From Chryseobacterium arachidis (GTDB taxonomy: Bacteria > Bacteroidota > Bacteroidia > Flavobacteriales > Weeksellaceae), in the NCBI RefSeq assembly GCF_900129245.1, contig NZ_FQUT01000001.1, positions 620,001 to 684,000 of the forward strand: 64,000 nt of DNA. The letters are read 5' to 3'. The notes under the pieces were generated by a model that saw nothing but the letters and a program-made list of their open reading frames with translations, ran no database searches and was not told the origin of the DNA. Both the position numbers and the translations under genes were made by a program. Positions 41,500 to 49,638 of this stretch are shown one piece after another; position 1 is the stretch's first letter; every line of letters begins with the position of its first letter.

Positions 41500-41915
41500 T
41501 GAAAAGAAAGATATTTAAATATAGACTTGTATATTATTTAGCGGTAATAACAAGTCTAATATTTTTTCTGATATCTGCATTTTCAATTTTTGCACTGTTT
41601 GAAAACTTCAGTATATTAAGTTTACTTCTTGTTGGTTTATCAATTATTGTAAATTCCTTCGCATTTATTAACTTGCTTGAAAAATACGATAAAGCGGTCT
41701 TATTTCTTAATTCAGGCTTGGTTTTAAATATTATTTTTTCCGGATATTATGTTGTGCTGGGATTTTTAAGCAAAGGATGGAATATGATAGCAACATATCC
41801 TCATTTTAAATTTTTTGTTTTATTTATTGTAATTTTAATCATTGTAAACATGTTTAAAATAAAGCAGGATAAAGGAATAAATGAGATAGAAGAAATAGGA
41901 AAGCACAACGATTAA
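41496..41915 (+). CDS. Small membrane protein between sugar-nucleotide genes
   Basis: 139 residues with four hydrophobic segments (about 11-32, 36-58, 66-86, 104-123) and a charged C-terminal tail (KIKQDKGINEIEEIGKHND). It starts within the stop of the aminotransferase gene (ATGA overlap, translational coupling) and is followed after 16 bases by galE. No family recognised. Context suggests a role in glycan assembly or transport, but this is only from position. Confidence 0.7.
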   Translation: MMKRKIFKYRLVYYLAVITSLIFFLISAFSIFALFENFSILSLLLVGLSIIVNSFAFINLLEKYDKAVLFLNSGLVLNIIFSGYYVVLGFLSKGWNMIATYPHFKFFVLFIVILIIVNMFKIKQDKGINEIEEIGKHND

Positions 41916-41931
41916 AAACAATAACTAAAGA

Positions 41932-42954
41932 ATGGCAATACTCGTAACGGGAGGTCTTGGATATATCGGTTCGCACACGGTGGTAGAACTTTTGAATAAC
42001 AATTTTGAAGTTGTTATTGTAGACGACTTATCCAATTCAGAAAGATTTATTTTAAAAAATATAGAAGAAATTACAGGAAAAAAGCCTGTATTTTATCCTT
42101 TTGATCTTAAAAGAAAGGAGCTTTTAACACAGGTTTTCGATGCCCACCAGATAGACGGGTGTATCAATTTTGCAGCGTCTAAGGCGGTTGGCGAAAGCCA
42201 GATAAAACCGGTTGATTACTACGAAAATAATTTGTTTTCATTAATCAATATTTTACAGGAATTCAAGGAAAGAGGAATCTCTAATTTTATTTTCAGTTCA
42301 TCTTGCACCGTTTACGGACAGGCAGACCAGATGCCGATTGATGAAAATACTCCATTGAAGTTACCTGAAAGCGTTTACGGTAAAACAAAACAGATGGGAG
42401 AAGAAATTTTAATGGATTTTGCAAAAGCTTATCACCGAAAAATTTCTTTACTGAGATATTTTAATCCCATTGGTGCCCATCCGTCAGGAATTATTGGAGA
42501 ATTACCGATTGGGGTTCCGAATAATTTAGTACCTTACGTGATGCAGACCGCGGCCGGAATTCGCGAGAAGCTGAACGTCTGGGGCGATGATTATCCTACA
42601 GTTGACGGAACAGCAGTGCGCGATTATATCTACGTGGTTGATCTTGCAAAGGCGCATGTAGTGGCTCTGAAAAAATTAATGGAGGACCATTCTGATGTGG
42701 CTACGATTGATATTTACAATTTGGGTACAGGAAAAGGATCTTCGGTATTGGAAGTCGTGAAAGCTTTTGAGACGGCTAATAATGTTGCTGTTCCTTATCA
42801 GATTTGCGACAGGAGGGAAGGAGATATAACCATTGCTTATGCCAATGTAGATAAAGCCCAGAAAGAGCTCAACTGGAAGTCGGAAACCTCTTTAGAGGAA
42901 GCCCTGAGAACCGTTTGGCAGTGGCAACAATATTTAAACACCAGAAACGCTTAA
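41932..42954 (+). CDS. galE: UDP-glucose 4-epimerase
   Basis: 340 residues of the extended SDR family. NAD-binding GGLGYIGSH (7-15), catalytic Ser124 (SSSCTVYG), Tyr149 and Lys153 (YGKTK), and the UDP-binding segment LRYFNPIGAHPSG-IGE are all visible. It interconverts UDP-glucose and UDP-galactose (possibly the GlcNAc/GalNAc pair) in the cytosol. It is in the operon with the DegT aminotransferase and a cytidylyltransferase-like gene, so it probably serves surface glycan synthesis rather than galactose use. Confidence 0.96.
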   Translation: MAILVTGGLGYIGSHTVVELLNNNFEVVIVDDLSNSERFILKNIEEITGKKPVFYPFDLKRKELLTQVFDAHQIDGCINFAASKAVGESQIKPVDYYENNLFSLINILQEFKERGISNFIFSSSCTVYGQADQMPIDENTPLKLPESVYGKTKQMGEEILMDFAKAYHRKISLLRYFNPIGAHPSGIIGELPIGVPNNLVPYVMQTAAGIREKLNVWGDDYPTVDGTAVRDYIYVVDLAKAHVVALKKLMEDHSDVATIDIYNLGTGKGSSVLEVVKAFETANNVAVPYQICDRREGDITIAYANVDKAQKELNWKSETSLEEALRTVWQWQQYLNTRNA

Positions 42955-42984
42955 AATTAAGTTATACATTAAAGAATTTATTAT

Positions 42985-43437
42985 ATGAAAACACAAAGAA
43001 TAGGCATTACGTTTTCGTCTTTCGATCTACTGCATGCAGGGCATATTAAAATGCTGGAAGAGGCAAAGACAGTTTGTGATTACCTTATCGTAGGTCTGCA
43101 GATCGATCCTTCTCATGACCGTCCCAATAAAAATAAACCGACTCAGACAATCGTAGAAAGATATATTCAGCTGAAGGCAGTAGATGCCGTGGATGAGATT
43201 ATACCATATTACACAGAAGAGGACCTACTGGATATTCTGAAATCTTTTGTAATTGATGTAAGAATTATCGGGGATGATTATCTGGACAGAGACTTTACAG
43301 GTAAAAAATACTGCGAAGAAAAAGGGATTGAAATCTTTTACAACAAAAGAGATCACAGGTTTTCTTCCAGCGATTTAAGAAGAAGAATTTACGAGGCTGA
43401 ACTTGAAAAAATTGCGAGAGCAGAAACCGTAAAATAA
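42985..43437 (+). CDS. Cytidylyltransferase-like nucleotidyltransferase (TagD/RfaE type)
   Basis: 150 residues. The HxGH motif is LLHAGHIKML (His17, His20) after ITFSSFD, and the C-terminal ATP/CTP-binding segment is RFSSSDLRRRI. Length and pattern match glycerol-3-phosphate cytidylyltransferase-like enzymes, which make CDP-glycerol or an ADP/CDP-sugar. 30 bases after galE, followed by a terminator, so the last gene of the four-gene unit. The alcohol or sugar phosphate accepted is not clear. Confidence 0.9.
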   Translation: MKTQRIGITFSSFDLLHAGHIKMLEEAKTVCDYLIVGLQIDPSHDRPNKNKPTQTIVERYIQLKAVDAVDEIIPYYTEEDLLDILKSFVIDVRIIGDDYLDRDFTGKKYCEEKGIEIFYNKRDHRFSSSDLRRRIYEAELEKIARAETVK

Positions 43438-43470
43438 AAAAAATCCCGAAGTAATTTTCGGGATTTTTTT
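43437..43470. terminator. Strong bidirectional terminator
   Basis: AAAAAAATCCCGAA (43437-43450) pairs perfectly with TTCGGGATTTTTTT (43457-43470), between the convergent cytidylyltransferase and receptor genes. Confidence 0.93.
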
Positions 43471-43486
43471 GTGTATAAAAGATGGA

Positions 43487-46048
43487 TTACATTGGCCCAC
43501 CTTGCTGATCGTCTCCTGTAGCGTTGGAGTTGATGTCTTTTTTTCTTTTCGGCTGCTCGATTTTTTCGCCCTGTTTGAATCTGTAAGTTAAAGAAACCGA
43601 GAACTGTCTAGGCTGCCACTGCATATAAGAGTCTCGGACACTGTTTGCAGTGTACGTGGTAGATCTCATAGCTCTTGTATTGAAAATATCCTGTATATTA
43701 AATGCCAGCGTTCCGTCGCCTTTCCAAATTGTTTTTGAAGCACCAAGACTCACTGCATACATATCTTTTCTATTCTGATAAGCCGTCTTCTGTCCTCCTC
43801 TGTAAAACCCCTGTAACTGGAAACTGAATGTTTTATCAACTTTAATTGTTGAAGTAAGTCTGGCTCTTGATGAAAAACCTTTACCGCTGAAATCTGCTAC
43901 AGCCTGTGTAGGATTTAAATCTCTGTCATAAGTATCATATAAAATACTTCCTTTTGTATTATATCCGAATAAATCTACATTTCCAAGGAATTTCAGCCAG
44001 CTTGTAGCATCCCAGTTGAAGTTCAGATCTAAACCATAGCGGTCATCCGAGCCTAAATTGATAGGTTTTGTATGAGATTCAATACGCTTCGGATCAATAA
44101 TCGCTCCACTATCATCTGTAGCCAAAATATTATACACCAGCATTTTTGTGTCATCAGTCTGATGTCTGTAATATAATGTCGGGTTAATCGTGAATTTCTT
44201 TTTAGAAATGCTGTATCCAAATTCAAATGAATCTACATAAGAAGGATTCAGGTCGATATTTCCGTCGAAGATATTCTGGTTATCACTATAATTCGGGTTT
44301 GGAATCATAAAGAATGATCTCGGACGGTCTATTCTTCTGGTATAATTTAATAGAAGCTGATTATCTTTTGCAAATTCGTAGCTTAAATAGACACTGGGAA
44401 ATAAATTATTGTAATTTTTAGTAGTTATTACTGAATTTTTAGCAGGATTGGGATCAAGACTCAGGTAATTGATATCCACATTCGACAACTCATCTCTTAC
44501 ACCTACCTGATAACCCAATTTTCCGATTTTACTTTTAAACTGCAGATAAAAAGCATTGAAAGTCTCTTTATAAGTTGCATCGTAAGTATACGGCTTCAGG
44601 AAATCTAAAGGCTGTGTTGAGGTGCTCTCGCGGACATCATTACTGTAATCGTTTGTATTGATATCAATCCTGTATCCAGCTTCTAATTTTGAATTTTCTC
44701 CGATCGGCAACTCGTAATCAACTTTACCGATAACAGATCTGTTGATGGTATTTTGATTAATAATGTTTTTCAAATCATCAATCGTATCATCAATATTGGT
44801 ATCATTGTATGATCGGCTTCTTTGTAAACTTAATGACAATGACAAATTTTGTCCCTTATCGTCAAATTTATGATCTAATCCGAAGTCACCCTGAAACGCT
44901 AAATTGTTATTTCTTCCGAATGTACTTCTGTTGGAGGTGTAAAAAGGATCTCTCAGCGGTGTGTAACTGTAATCAATATTACCGAAATTTTCGCTGTCAA
45001 ACGTTCTTACCGTACCGGATGCATTTACAGATGTTCTCTCAGTGATGTCGTATACAATTCCTGCAGAAGCGTTGTAATTGTTGTTTTTACTTTTGGTTTC
45101 AGAATTTGTATTTCTTTTTACCAAATCGTCATCTAAAACAGCATCATTGAAATAATCATCATTTCTGCTGGTGTTTTTTGATTCTCGGTAGCCACCACCA
45201 CCGTTTAGAAACCACGTTACATTTCCTTTTCTCCAGTTAAGGTTAGCATTTAAGTTGGTTTGAGGAAGATATCCTAAAGTCCCGATAACGCTACCGTTAA
45301 AACCTGTTTTTTTGCTTTTCTTTAAAATAATATTTAAGATACCGGCTGTTCCGCTGGCTTCAAATTTAGAAGACGGGTTGGTAATCACCTCGATTCTCTC
45401 AATCTGATCGGCAGGAATACTTTGCAAAGCATTGGCGCCATCATCAATTCCAAGAAGGGCAGAAGGTTTTCCGTTAATTAAAAATCTAACGTTCGAGCTT
45501 CCTCTCATAGAAACAGTACCGTCTGTATCAACAGAAACCGAAGGAACATTGGAAAGAACATCCTGAAGATTTCCTCCCTTGCTTACGATATCCTGAGATG
45601 GGTCGTAGGTTCTTTTATCCAGTTCAACTTTATAAGGTTTTGTAGATTGTGCTGTAATGGTTACCCCTTGAATATCAGTGGTTTTTGAGTTGGTTGCACT
45701 TTTTTCAGGATCAATGGATAAAGCGCCGATATTTCCTGCTGCTGCAATCTGTTTATTCACAACACTTTTCTGGTAATCGATTGCCTCAATTGTAATATCG
45801 TAAGCACCGGGAGCCAGATCAAGCTTATATTGCCCTTTTTCGTCGGTAAGCGTCGCATCGCTGAGTTGTTTGTTTGCTTTGTTACTGAAGGTAACAGAAG
45901 CGTAAGGAACGGGCTGATTGTTTTTACTGACAACCGACCCGGAAATACCTACCTTCTCCTGTGCAAAAGCAAGTGCTGCCGCCGAAAGTACAAAAGTAAG
46001 CCCTAAGGTTTTTTTTGTAAAAATGTTAATGATTTCCGTCTGATTCAT
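43487..46048 (-). CDS. TonB-dependent receptor / outer membrane beta-barrel protein with carboxypeptidase-like N-domain
   Basis: 853 residues with a signal peptide (cut after about FAQ, residue 30). Residues about 33-120 form a carboxypeptidase-regulatory-like beta domain (GISGSVVSKNNQPVPYASVTFSN). A plug follows (about 130-245: DVLSNVPSVSVDTDGTVSMRGSSNVRFLINGKPS, IERIEVITNPSSKFEASGTAGILNIILKKS), then a 22-strand-type barrel rich in aromatic/Asn repeats. The C-terminal tail after the barrel is polar (KRKKDINSNATGDDQQGGPM). This is the 'outer membrane beta-barrel family' group of Bacteroidota. It has no SusD partner, so its substrate is unknown. Confidence 0.92.
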   Translation of the reverse strand: MNQTEIINIFTKKTLGLTFVLSAAALAFAQEKVGISGSVVSKNNQPVPYASVTFSNKANKQLSDATLTDEKGQYKLDLAPGAYDITIEAIDYQKSVVNKQIAAAGNIGALSIDPEKSATNSKTTDIQGVTITAQSTKPYKVELDKRTYDPSQDIVSKGGNLQDVLSNVPSVSVDTDGTVSMRGSSNVRFLINGKPSALLGIDDGANALQSIPADQIERIEVITNPSSKFEASGTAGILNIILKKSKKTGFNGSVIGTLGYLPQTNLNANLNWRKGNVTWFLNGGGGYRESKNTSRNDDYFNDAVLDDDLVKRNTNSETKSKNNNYNASAGIVYDITERTSVNASGTVRTFDSENFGNIDYSYTPLRDPFYTSNRSTFGRNNNLAFQGDFGLDHKFDDKGQNLSLSLSLQRSRSYNDTNIDDTIDDLKNIINQNTINRSVIGKVDYELPIGENSKLEAGYRIDINTNDYSNDVRESTSTQPLDFLKPYTYDATYKETFNAFYLQFKSKIGKLGYQVGVRDELSNVDINYLSLDPNPAKNSVITTKNYNNLFPSVYLSYEFAKDNQLLLNYTRRIDRPRSFFMIPNPNYSDNQNIFDGNIDLNPSYVDSFEFGYSISKKKFTINPTLYYRHQTDDTKMLVYNILATDDSGAIIDPKRIESHTKPINLGSDDRYGLDLNFNWDATSWLKFLGNVDLFGYNTKGSILYDTYDRDLNPTQAVADFSGKGFSSRARLTSTIKVDKTFSFQLQGFYRGGQKTAYQNRKDMYAVSLGASKTIWKGDGTLAFNIQDIFNTRAMRSTTYTANSVRDSYMQWQPRQFSVSLTYRFKQGEKIEQPKRKKDINSNATGDDQQGGPM

Positions 46049-46217
46049 AAGGTATTTTTTTGTGTAAAATCGTGAAAGATTTCTCTTAATATTGTGAAAT
46101 TGTTAATTGGGTAAATTTCAAAATAGTAAGTTTAATTTATTATTTGTAAATGTATATGTCGATTTAAATTGCCAAATGTTAGTTGTTATATTGTTAAAAT
46201 AAAGTTAAATTTATTTC

Positions 46218-47243
46218 TTATTTTATATTTTTGGAATTCAGCCAGTCCTGATATGCTTTTGCATTAATGGCGTGCTGCTCCGCACTTGCCGTAAATTTGT
46301 GGTATCCGAATCTTGCCGGATCTGCACACATAAAGATATAATCGTTTTTTTCTGCATCCAAAACTGCATCTACAGAATTTTTATCCACCACACAGATTGG
46401 TCCCGGAGGAATTCCTTTATTGGCATACGTGTTATAAGGCGACGGGGTAGATAAATGCTTGTAAAAAACTCTTTTAATCTGATCTTTAAAGTTGGTCTGC
46501 TTATTAATAGCATAAATTACTGTTGGATCAGACTGTAACTTCATATTTTTTCTATAACGGTTTAAATATAGCCCGGCAATGGTTCTCATTTCATCCTTTT
46601 TACCTCCGGACTCTTTATACACAATCGATGCCAAAGCGTAAATCTGATCTCTCGTTAAGCCCGATTGCTGTTCCTGTGCTTTTCTTTCGCTGTTCCAGAA
46701 TTCATTGTACTGATCATCAAATTTTTTGAAGAATTCCTTCGGGGTTACGGTCCAGAAAAAATTATACGTATCGATGAAGAAATATTTTTTAAGATCTTCT
46801 GCATTGCTGTATCCTTTTTCTTTCGCAATAGCATTAAGATCGTTCACGAATTGAAGAGAATCCAGTTCTGTTTTTTTAGAAACCTTACCAACCATCTGAT
46901 AAACATCACCAAAATCACCGATTCTGAAGCTGTTTTCGCTTTGGTTTCCGGCTTTAATCATATTTACAAGGTTGGCATTACCCAAACCTTTCTGAAAATG
47001 ATATCTACCTGCTTTGAAATACTTTTCCAGATCCTTTTCTTTTGCTACGGCCTCGAAAGATTCTTTATTGTCAACATATTTTGATGCAGAATCCAGGATT
47101 TGTTTAAAACTTGCCTTGTGAGGGATTAAAACATATCCGTCCTTTTCAATATTGTTTCCGTAATATTTTTTATAAAATCTAAAACCAAAAAATCCGCCCG
47201 CCACAAAAACAAGCAGGATGATTATGAGAATAGCTTTTTTCAT
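46218..47243 (-). CDS. mltG: Endolytic transglycosylase MltG
   Basis: 341 residues with an N-terminal membrane anchor (about 4-23), a LysM-like/YceG N-domain, and the catalytic Glu211 in ALASIVYKESGGKKDEMRTIAGLYLNR; the substrate-groove segment SDPTVIYA and the SPYNTYANKGIPPGPI loop are also typical. It cuts nascent glycan strands and so ends peptidoglycan polymerisation. It lies 24 bases downstream of dapF on the same strand; both serve cell-wall synthesis, so co-transcription makes sense. Confidence 0.96.
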   Translation of the reverse strand: MKKAILIIILLVFVAGGFFGFRFYKKYYGNNIEKDGYVLIPHKASFKQILDSASKYVDNKESFEAVAKEKDLEKYFKAGRYHFQKGLGNANLVNMIKAGNQSENSFRIGDFGDVYQMVGKVSKKTELDSLQFVNDLNAIAKEKGYSNAEDLKKYFFIDTYNFFWTVTPKEFFKKFDDQYNEFWNSERKAQEQQSGLTRDQIYALASIVYKESGGKKDEMRTIAGLYLNRYRKNMKLQSDPTVIYAINKQTNFKDQIKRVFYKHLSTPSPYNTYANKGIPPGPICVVDKNSVDAVLDAEKNDYIFMCADPARFGYHKFTASAEQHAINAKAYQDWLNSKNIK

Positions 47244-47267
47244 TTAATGTTGATTAAAAGTTTTAGT

Positions 47268-48035
47268 TTAATTTAGGTCGATTTTCCCTTTGAAGACTTG
47301 TTTTGCCGGTCCTTCAAGCCAAATATCCTGAAAAGAACTTCCTTTTTTTTCGGCATAGACTTTCAGATCTCCTCCTAAAGTTTTAACTTTTACGGAGATT
47401 AGATTGTTATTTTGAAGAAAAGTTAAAGCCGAAGCCGTAACTCCTGTGCCGCAGCTGTAAGTTTCGTCCTCAACACCTCGTTCAAAGGTTCTTACAAAAA
47501 TTTCATCGTCCGAAATTTTTTCCATGAAGTTGACATTGATACCTTTTTCCTTATAGTTTTCAGAATTTCTGATGCTGTTTCCTTCTGCAAAAACGTTGTA
47601 ATTCACGATATCTTCAACATATTTTACATAATGCGGTGACCCTGTATTCATCACTGTATCTTCCCCGTCTCTGGAAATTGTTTCCACATCACCCATTTTT
47701 AATTTTACAATCCCGTTATGGATTTCGGCAACATGTTCTCCGTCGATCGCGGTGAATTTACATTTACCTTCAAAAATGTCAAGAAAAAAAGCGAAGGCAA
47801 CCGAACAGCGGGCGCCGTTTCCACAAAAGCTTTTAGAGCCGTCGGAATTATAATAATCCACTTCAAAATCATAGCCTGGAGCTGTATTAATTTTTATCAG
47901 TCCGTCTGCGCCAATCCCGAAACGGCGGTCGCAAAGCTTTTGAATATTTTCAATTGAAAGGTCATCCCATTCTCCGGAACGATTGTCTATCATTACAAAA
48001 TCGTTTCCCGTACCTTGATATTTATAGAATTCCAT
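47268..48035 (-). CDS. dapF: Diaminopimelate epimerase
   Basis: 255 residues. The two catalytic cysteines are Cys71 (SFCGNGARC) and Cys195 (SCGTGVTASA). It interconverts LL- and meso-diaminopimelate for lysine and peptidoglycan. It begins MEFYKYQGTGNDFVMID, the family's usual start. It is 24 bases ahead of mltG in a leftward unit and is separated from the upstream lipoprotein gene by a terminator. Confidence 0.97.
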   Translation of the reverse strand: MEFYKYQGTGNDFVMIDNRSGEWDDLSIENIQKLCDRRFGIGADGLIKINTAPGYDFEVDYYNSDGSKSFCGNGARCSVAFAFFLDIFEGKCKFTAIDGEHVAEIHNGIVKLKMGDVETISRDGEDTVMNTGSPHYVKYVEDIVNYNVFAEGNSIRNSENYKEKGINVNFMEKISDDEIFVRTFERGVEDETYSCGTGVTASALTFLQNNNLISVKVKTLGGDLKVYAEKKGSSFQDIWLEGPAKQVFKGKIDLN

Positions 48036-48096
48036 ATTTTTCCGATGTAATATTTTGTCTAAAATTGAACATGCAAAATTACTGTATTTAAAACAA

Positions 48097-48124
48097 AAAA
48101 CGAACAGTGTTAGCTGTCCGTTTT
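48097..48124 (-). terminator. Terminator after the FR-repeat lipoprotein gene
   Basis: AAAACGAACAG / CTGTCCGTTTT (11-bp stem with one G-U pair in the minus-strand RNA, 48097-48107 with 48114-48124), T-rich on the minus strand. Confidence 0.75.
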
Positions 48125-48140
48125 CTTATTTATAATCGTT

Positions 48141-48797
48141 TTATCTAAACCCGCCTCCGTTTCTCGTTGGCTGAGGAGAAGTTTGCTGAGGTTGAGAGGA
48201 TGAGCTTCCCGAATTATTTCTGAAGCTTCCGCTGTTCGAATTGTTATTGGAGGAATTATTCCTGAATCCACTGTTGGAATTGCTGTTGGAAGAATTGTTT
48301 CTGAAGCCTCCATTGTTTGAAGTATTACCGGAAGAATTATTCCTGAACCCGCTGTTATTCTGCTGTCTCGGAGTATTCTGCGGCTGGTTTCTGAATCCGC
48401 TGTTCTGGTTTTGGGTGTTGTTCTGTCTGAAACCTCCATTGTTGTTATTTGAAGTTCTATCATTTACATTTCCTCTGAAACCGTTATTAGGTCTTGCAGA
48501 AGTTGTTCCGTTAGAGCCGGATCTTCTTTCTACATATACTTTTCTTCTGGAATTATCGTAATTCTGATAATAATACGGCATACCATTGTCGTAATAATAA
48601 GTATAATTATTTCGGTAATAGTACCCGTCATTTCCCCAATATCCTCCATTTCCGTAATATCCCTGAGGAGCGTAATAATATCCGTTATCGTAATATGGAT
48701 CTCCATACGAATTTGCGTAAGGATCCGAATATACTGTACAAGATGCTAAACTTGCTATAGTAATAACACTGAATGCTATTTTTAATAAATTTTTCAT
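48141..48797 (-). CDS. Low-complexity Tyr/Asn/Gly-rich lipoprotein with GFRNNSS repeats
   Basis: 218 residues. Lipobox LASC (Cys20), then a Tyr/Gly/Asn-rich segment (about 25-85) with units like GYYGNGGYW and GYYYRNN, a short basic patch RRKVYVERR, and a C-terminal half made of loose tandem repeats built around GFRNNSS (at least seven GFR/FR units, spaced about 9 to 16 residues) in Asn/Ser/Gln-rich spacers, ending GGGFR. The composition is prion-like and would be disordered. The protein is likely outer-membrane anchored. No enzyme motif. It lies 7 bases after pnuC on the same strand. Confidence 0.78.
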   Translation of the reverse strand: MKNLLKIAFSVITIASLASCTVYSDPYANSYGDPYYDNGYYYAPQGYYGNGGYWGNDGYYYRNNYTYYYDNGMPYYYQNYDNSRRKVYVERRSGSNGTTSARPNNGFRGNVNDRTSNNNNGGFRQNNTQNQNSGFRNQPQNTPRQQNNSGFRNNSSGNTSNNGGFRNNSSNSNSNSGFRNNSSNNNSNSGSFRNNSGSSSSQPQQTSPQPTRNGGGFR

Positions 48798-48804
48798 GAC
48801 TTTT

Positions 48805-49473
48805 TTATAACTTTTTTTCTTTATAACTTTTTTTCCATTCGGCGTATCCCTGTATCGCCATTATTGTAAATACCAAATATTGAACCGAAGTGATACCGAG
48901 ACCTTTATAAATCATCATAGGGATACAGATAAAATCTCCAATGATCCAAAAAATCCAGTTTTCAATACGTCTTTTTGCCATAAACCACATCCCGACCAAA
49001 AATACGGAGGTAGTGACTACGTCCAGCCAGTTTCCCCAATCCAGGTGATACAACCCAAGATTCACGGCTTTCATAGAAAACTGATTATCAATATAGGGTT
49101 TGTAATAATAGACTCCTGTTACTAAGATTAAACTTAATACAAAAAGTAAAATCCCATAGCCCCATTCTTTTTTTGATGCCCAATTTACCTCCACATGAAT
49201 GTGGTCTTCAGAATTCTTTGCCCACAAGATCCATCCGTAAACGCTCATGACCGTATAATAAACATTAATCATGCAATCTCCAAGCAATCCGAAGTTAAAA
49301 AGAATGTATACATAAATTAATGTGGAAACAATTCCGGTAGGATAGACCCAGATATTTTTTTTAATAGAAAAATAAACACTCAAAATTCCGAATACCGTAG
49401 CAGAGGCTTCCATAAGAATCTGTGCTGTACTGTAGGTTTCGTAGGGTTTTACGAAAAGATCGTATAAATTCAT
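48805..49473 (-). CDS. pnuC: PnuC-type nicotinamide riboside/mononucleotide transporter
   Basis: The start is put at ATG 49473 (222 residues); a TTG six codons upstream could also serve. About seven membrane segments. The PnuC signature appears as LDWGNWLDVVTTSVFLVGMWFMAKRRIENWIFWIIGDFICIPMMIYKGL (within about 140-190), with the paired W--W motifs that line the vitamin path. It facilitates uptake of nicotinamide riboside, which is then trapped by phosphorylation; a thiamine-specific PnuT is an alternative. No riboswitch was seen upstream. Confidence 0.9.
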   Translation of the reverse strand: MNLYDLFVKPYETYSTAQILMEASATVFGILSVYFSIKKNIWVYPTGIVSTLIYVYILFNFGLLGDCMINVYYTVMSVYGWILWAKNSEDHIHVEVNWASKKEWGYGILLFVLSLILVTGVYYYKPYIDNQFSMKAVNLGLYHLDWGNWLDVVTTSVFLVGMWFMAKRRIENWIFWIIGDFICIPMMIYKGLGITSVQYLVFTIMAIQGYAEWKKSYKEKKL

Positions 49474-49558
49474 GTGATCAAAAATAAACAAAAATCCAGA
49501 GACTTTAAAATGATTTAAATATTGTGAAAATCAGAATTTTAAGTTTTTATATTTAAAA

Positions 49559-49589
49559 TTAACGTTGAAAATTTATTAATAAACGTTAA
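49559..49589. promoter_or_regulatory. Candidate operator ahead of the amino acid permease
   Basis: TTAACGTT (49559-49566) and AACGTTAA (49582-49589) are perfect inverted arms, centre-to-centre 23 bp, 50 bases before the ATG. AACGTT is itself a palindrome, so the pair could be two sites for a dimeric regulator. Confidence 0.4.
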
Positions 49590-49638
49590 GGTTTCTAAAT
49601 TTTTTATATTTTCGTAAATCTTTAATAAATAATAAAAT

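Noticed and set aside
48241..48480. CRISPR-like or tandem DNA repeat array
   Set aside because: The periodicity follows protein repeats (GFRNNSS units) of uneven length, with no uniform repeat and unique spacers.
48110..48561. Frames on both strands across the Asn/Gly-rich lipoprotein gene (48110-48463 minus, 48241-48561 plus)
   Set aside because: They arise from the simple codon repeats of the real gene and have biased, repetitive content without start signals.
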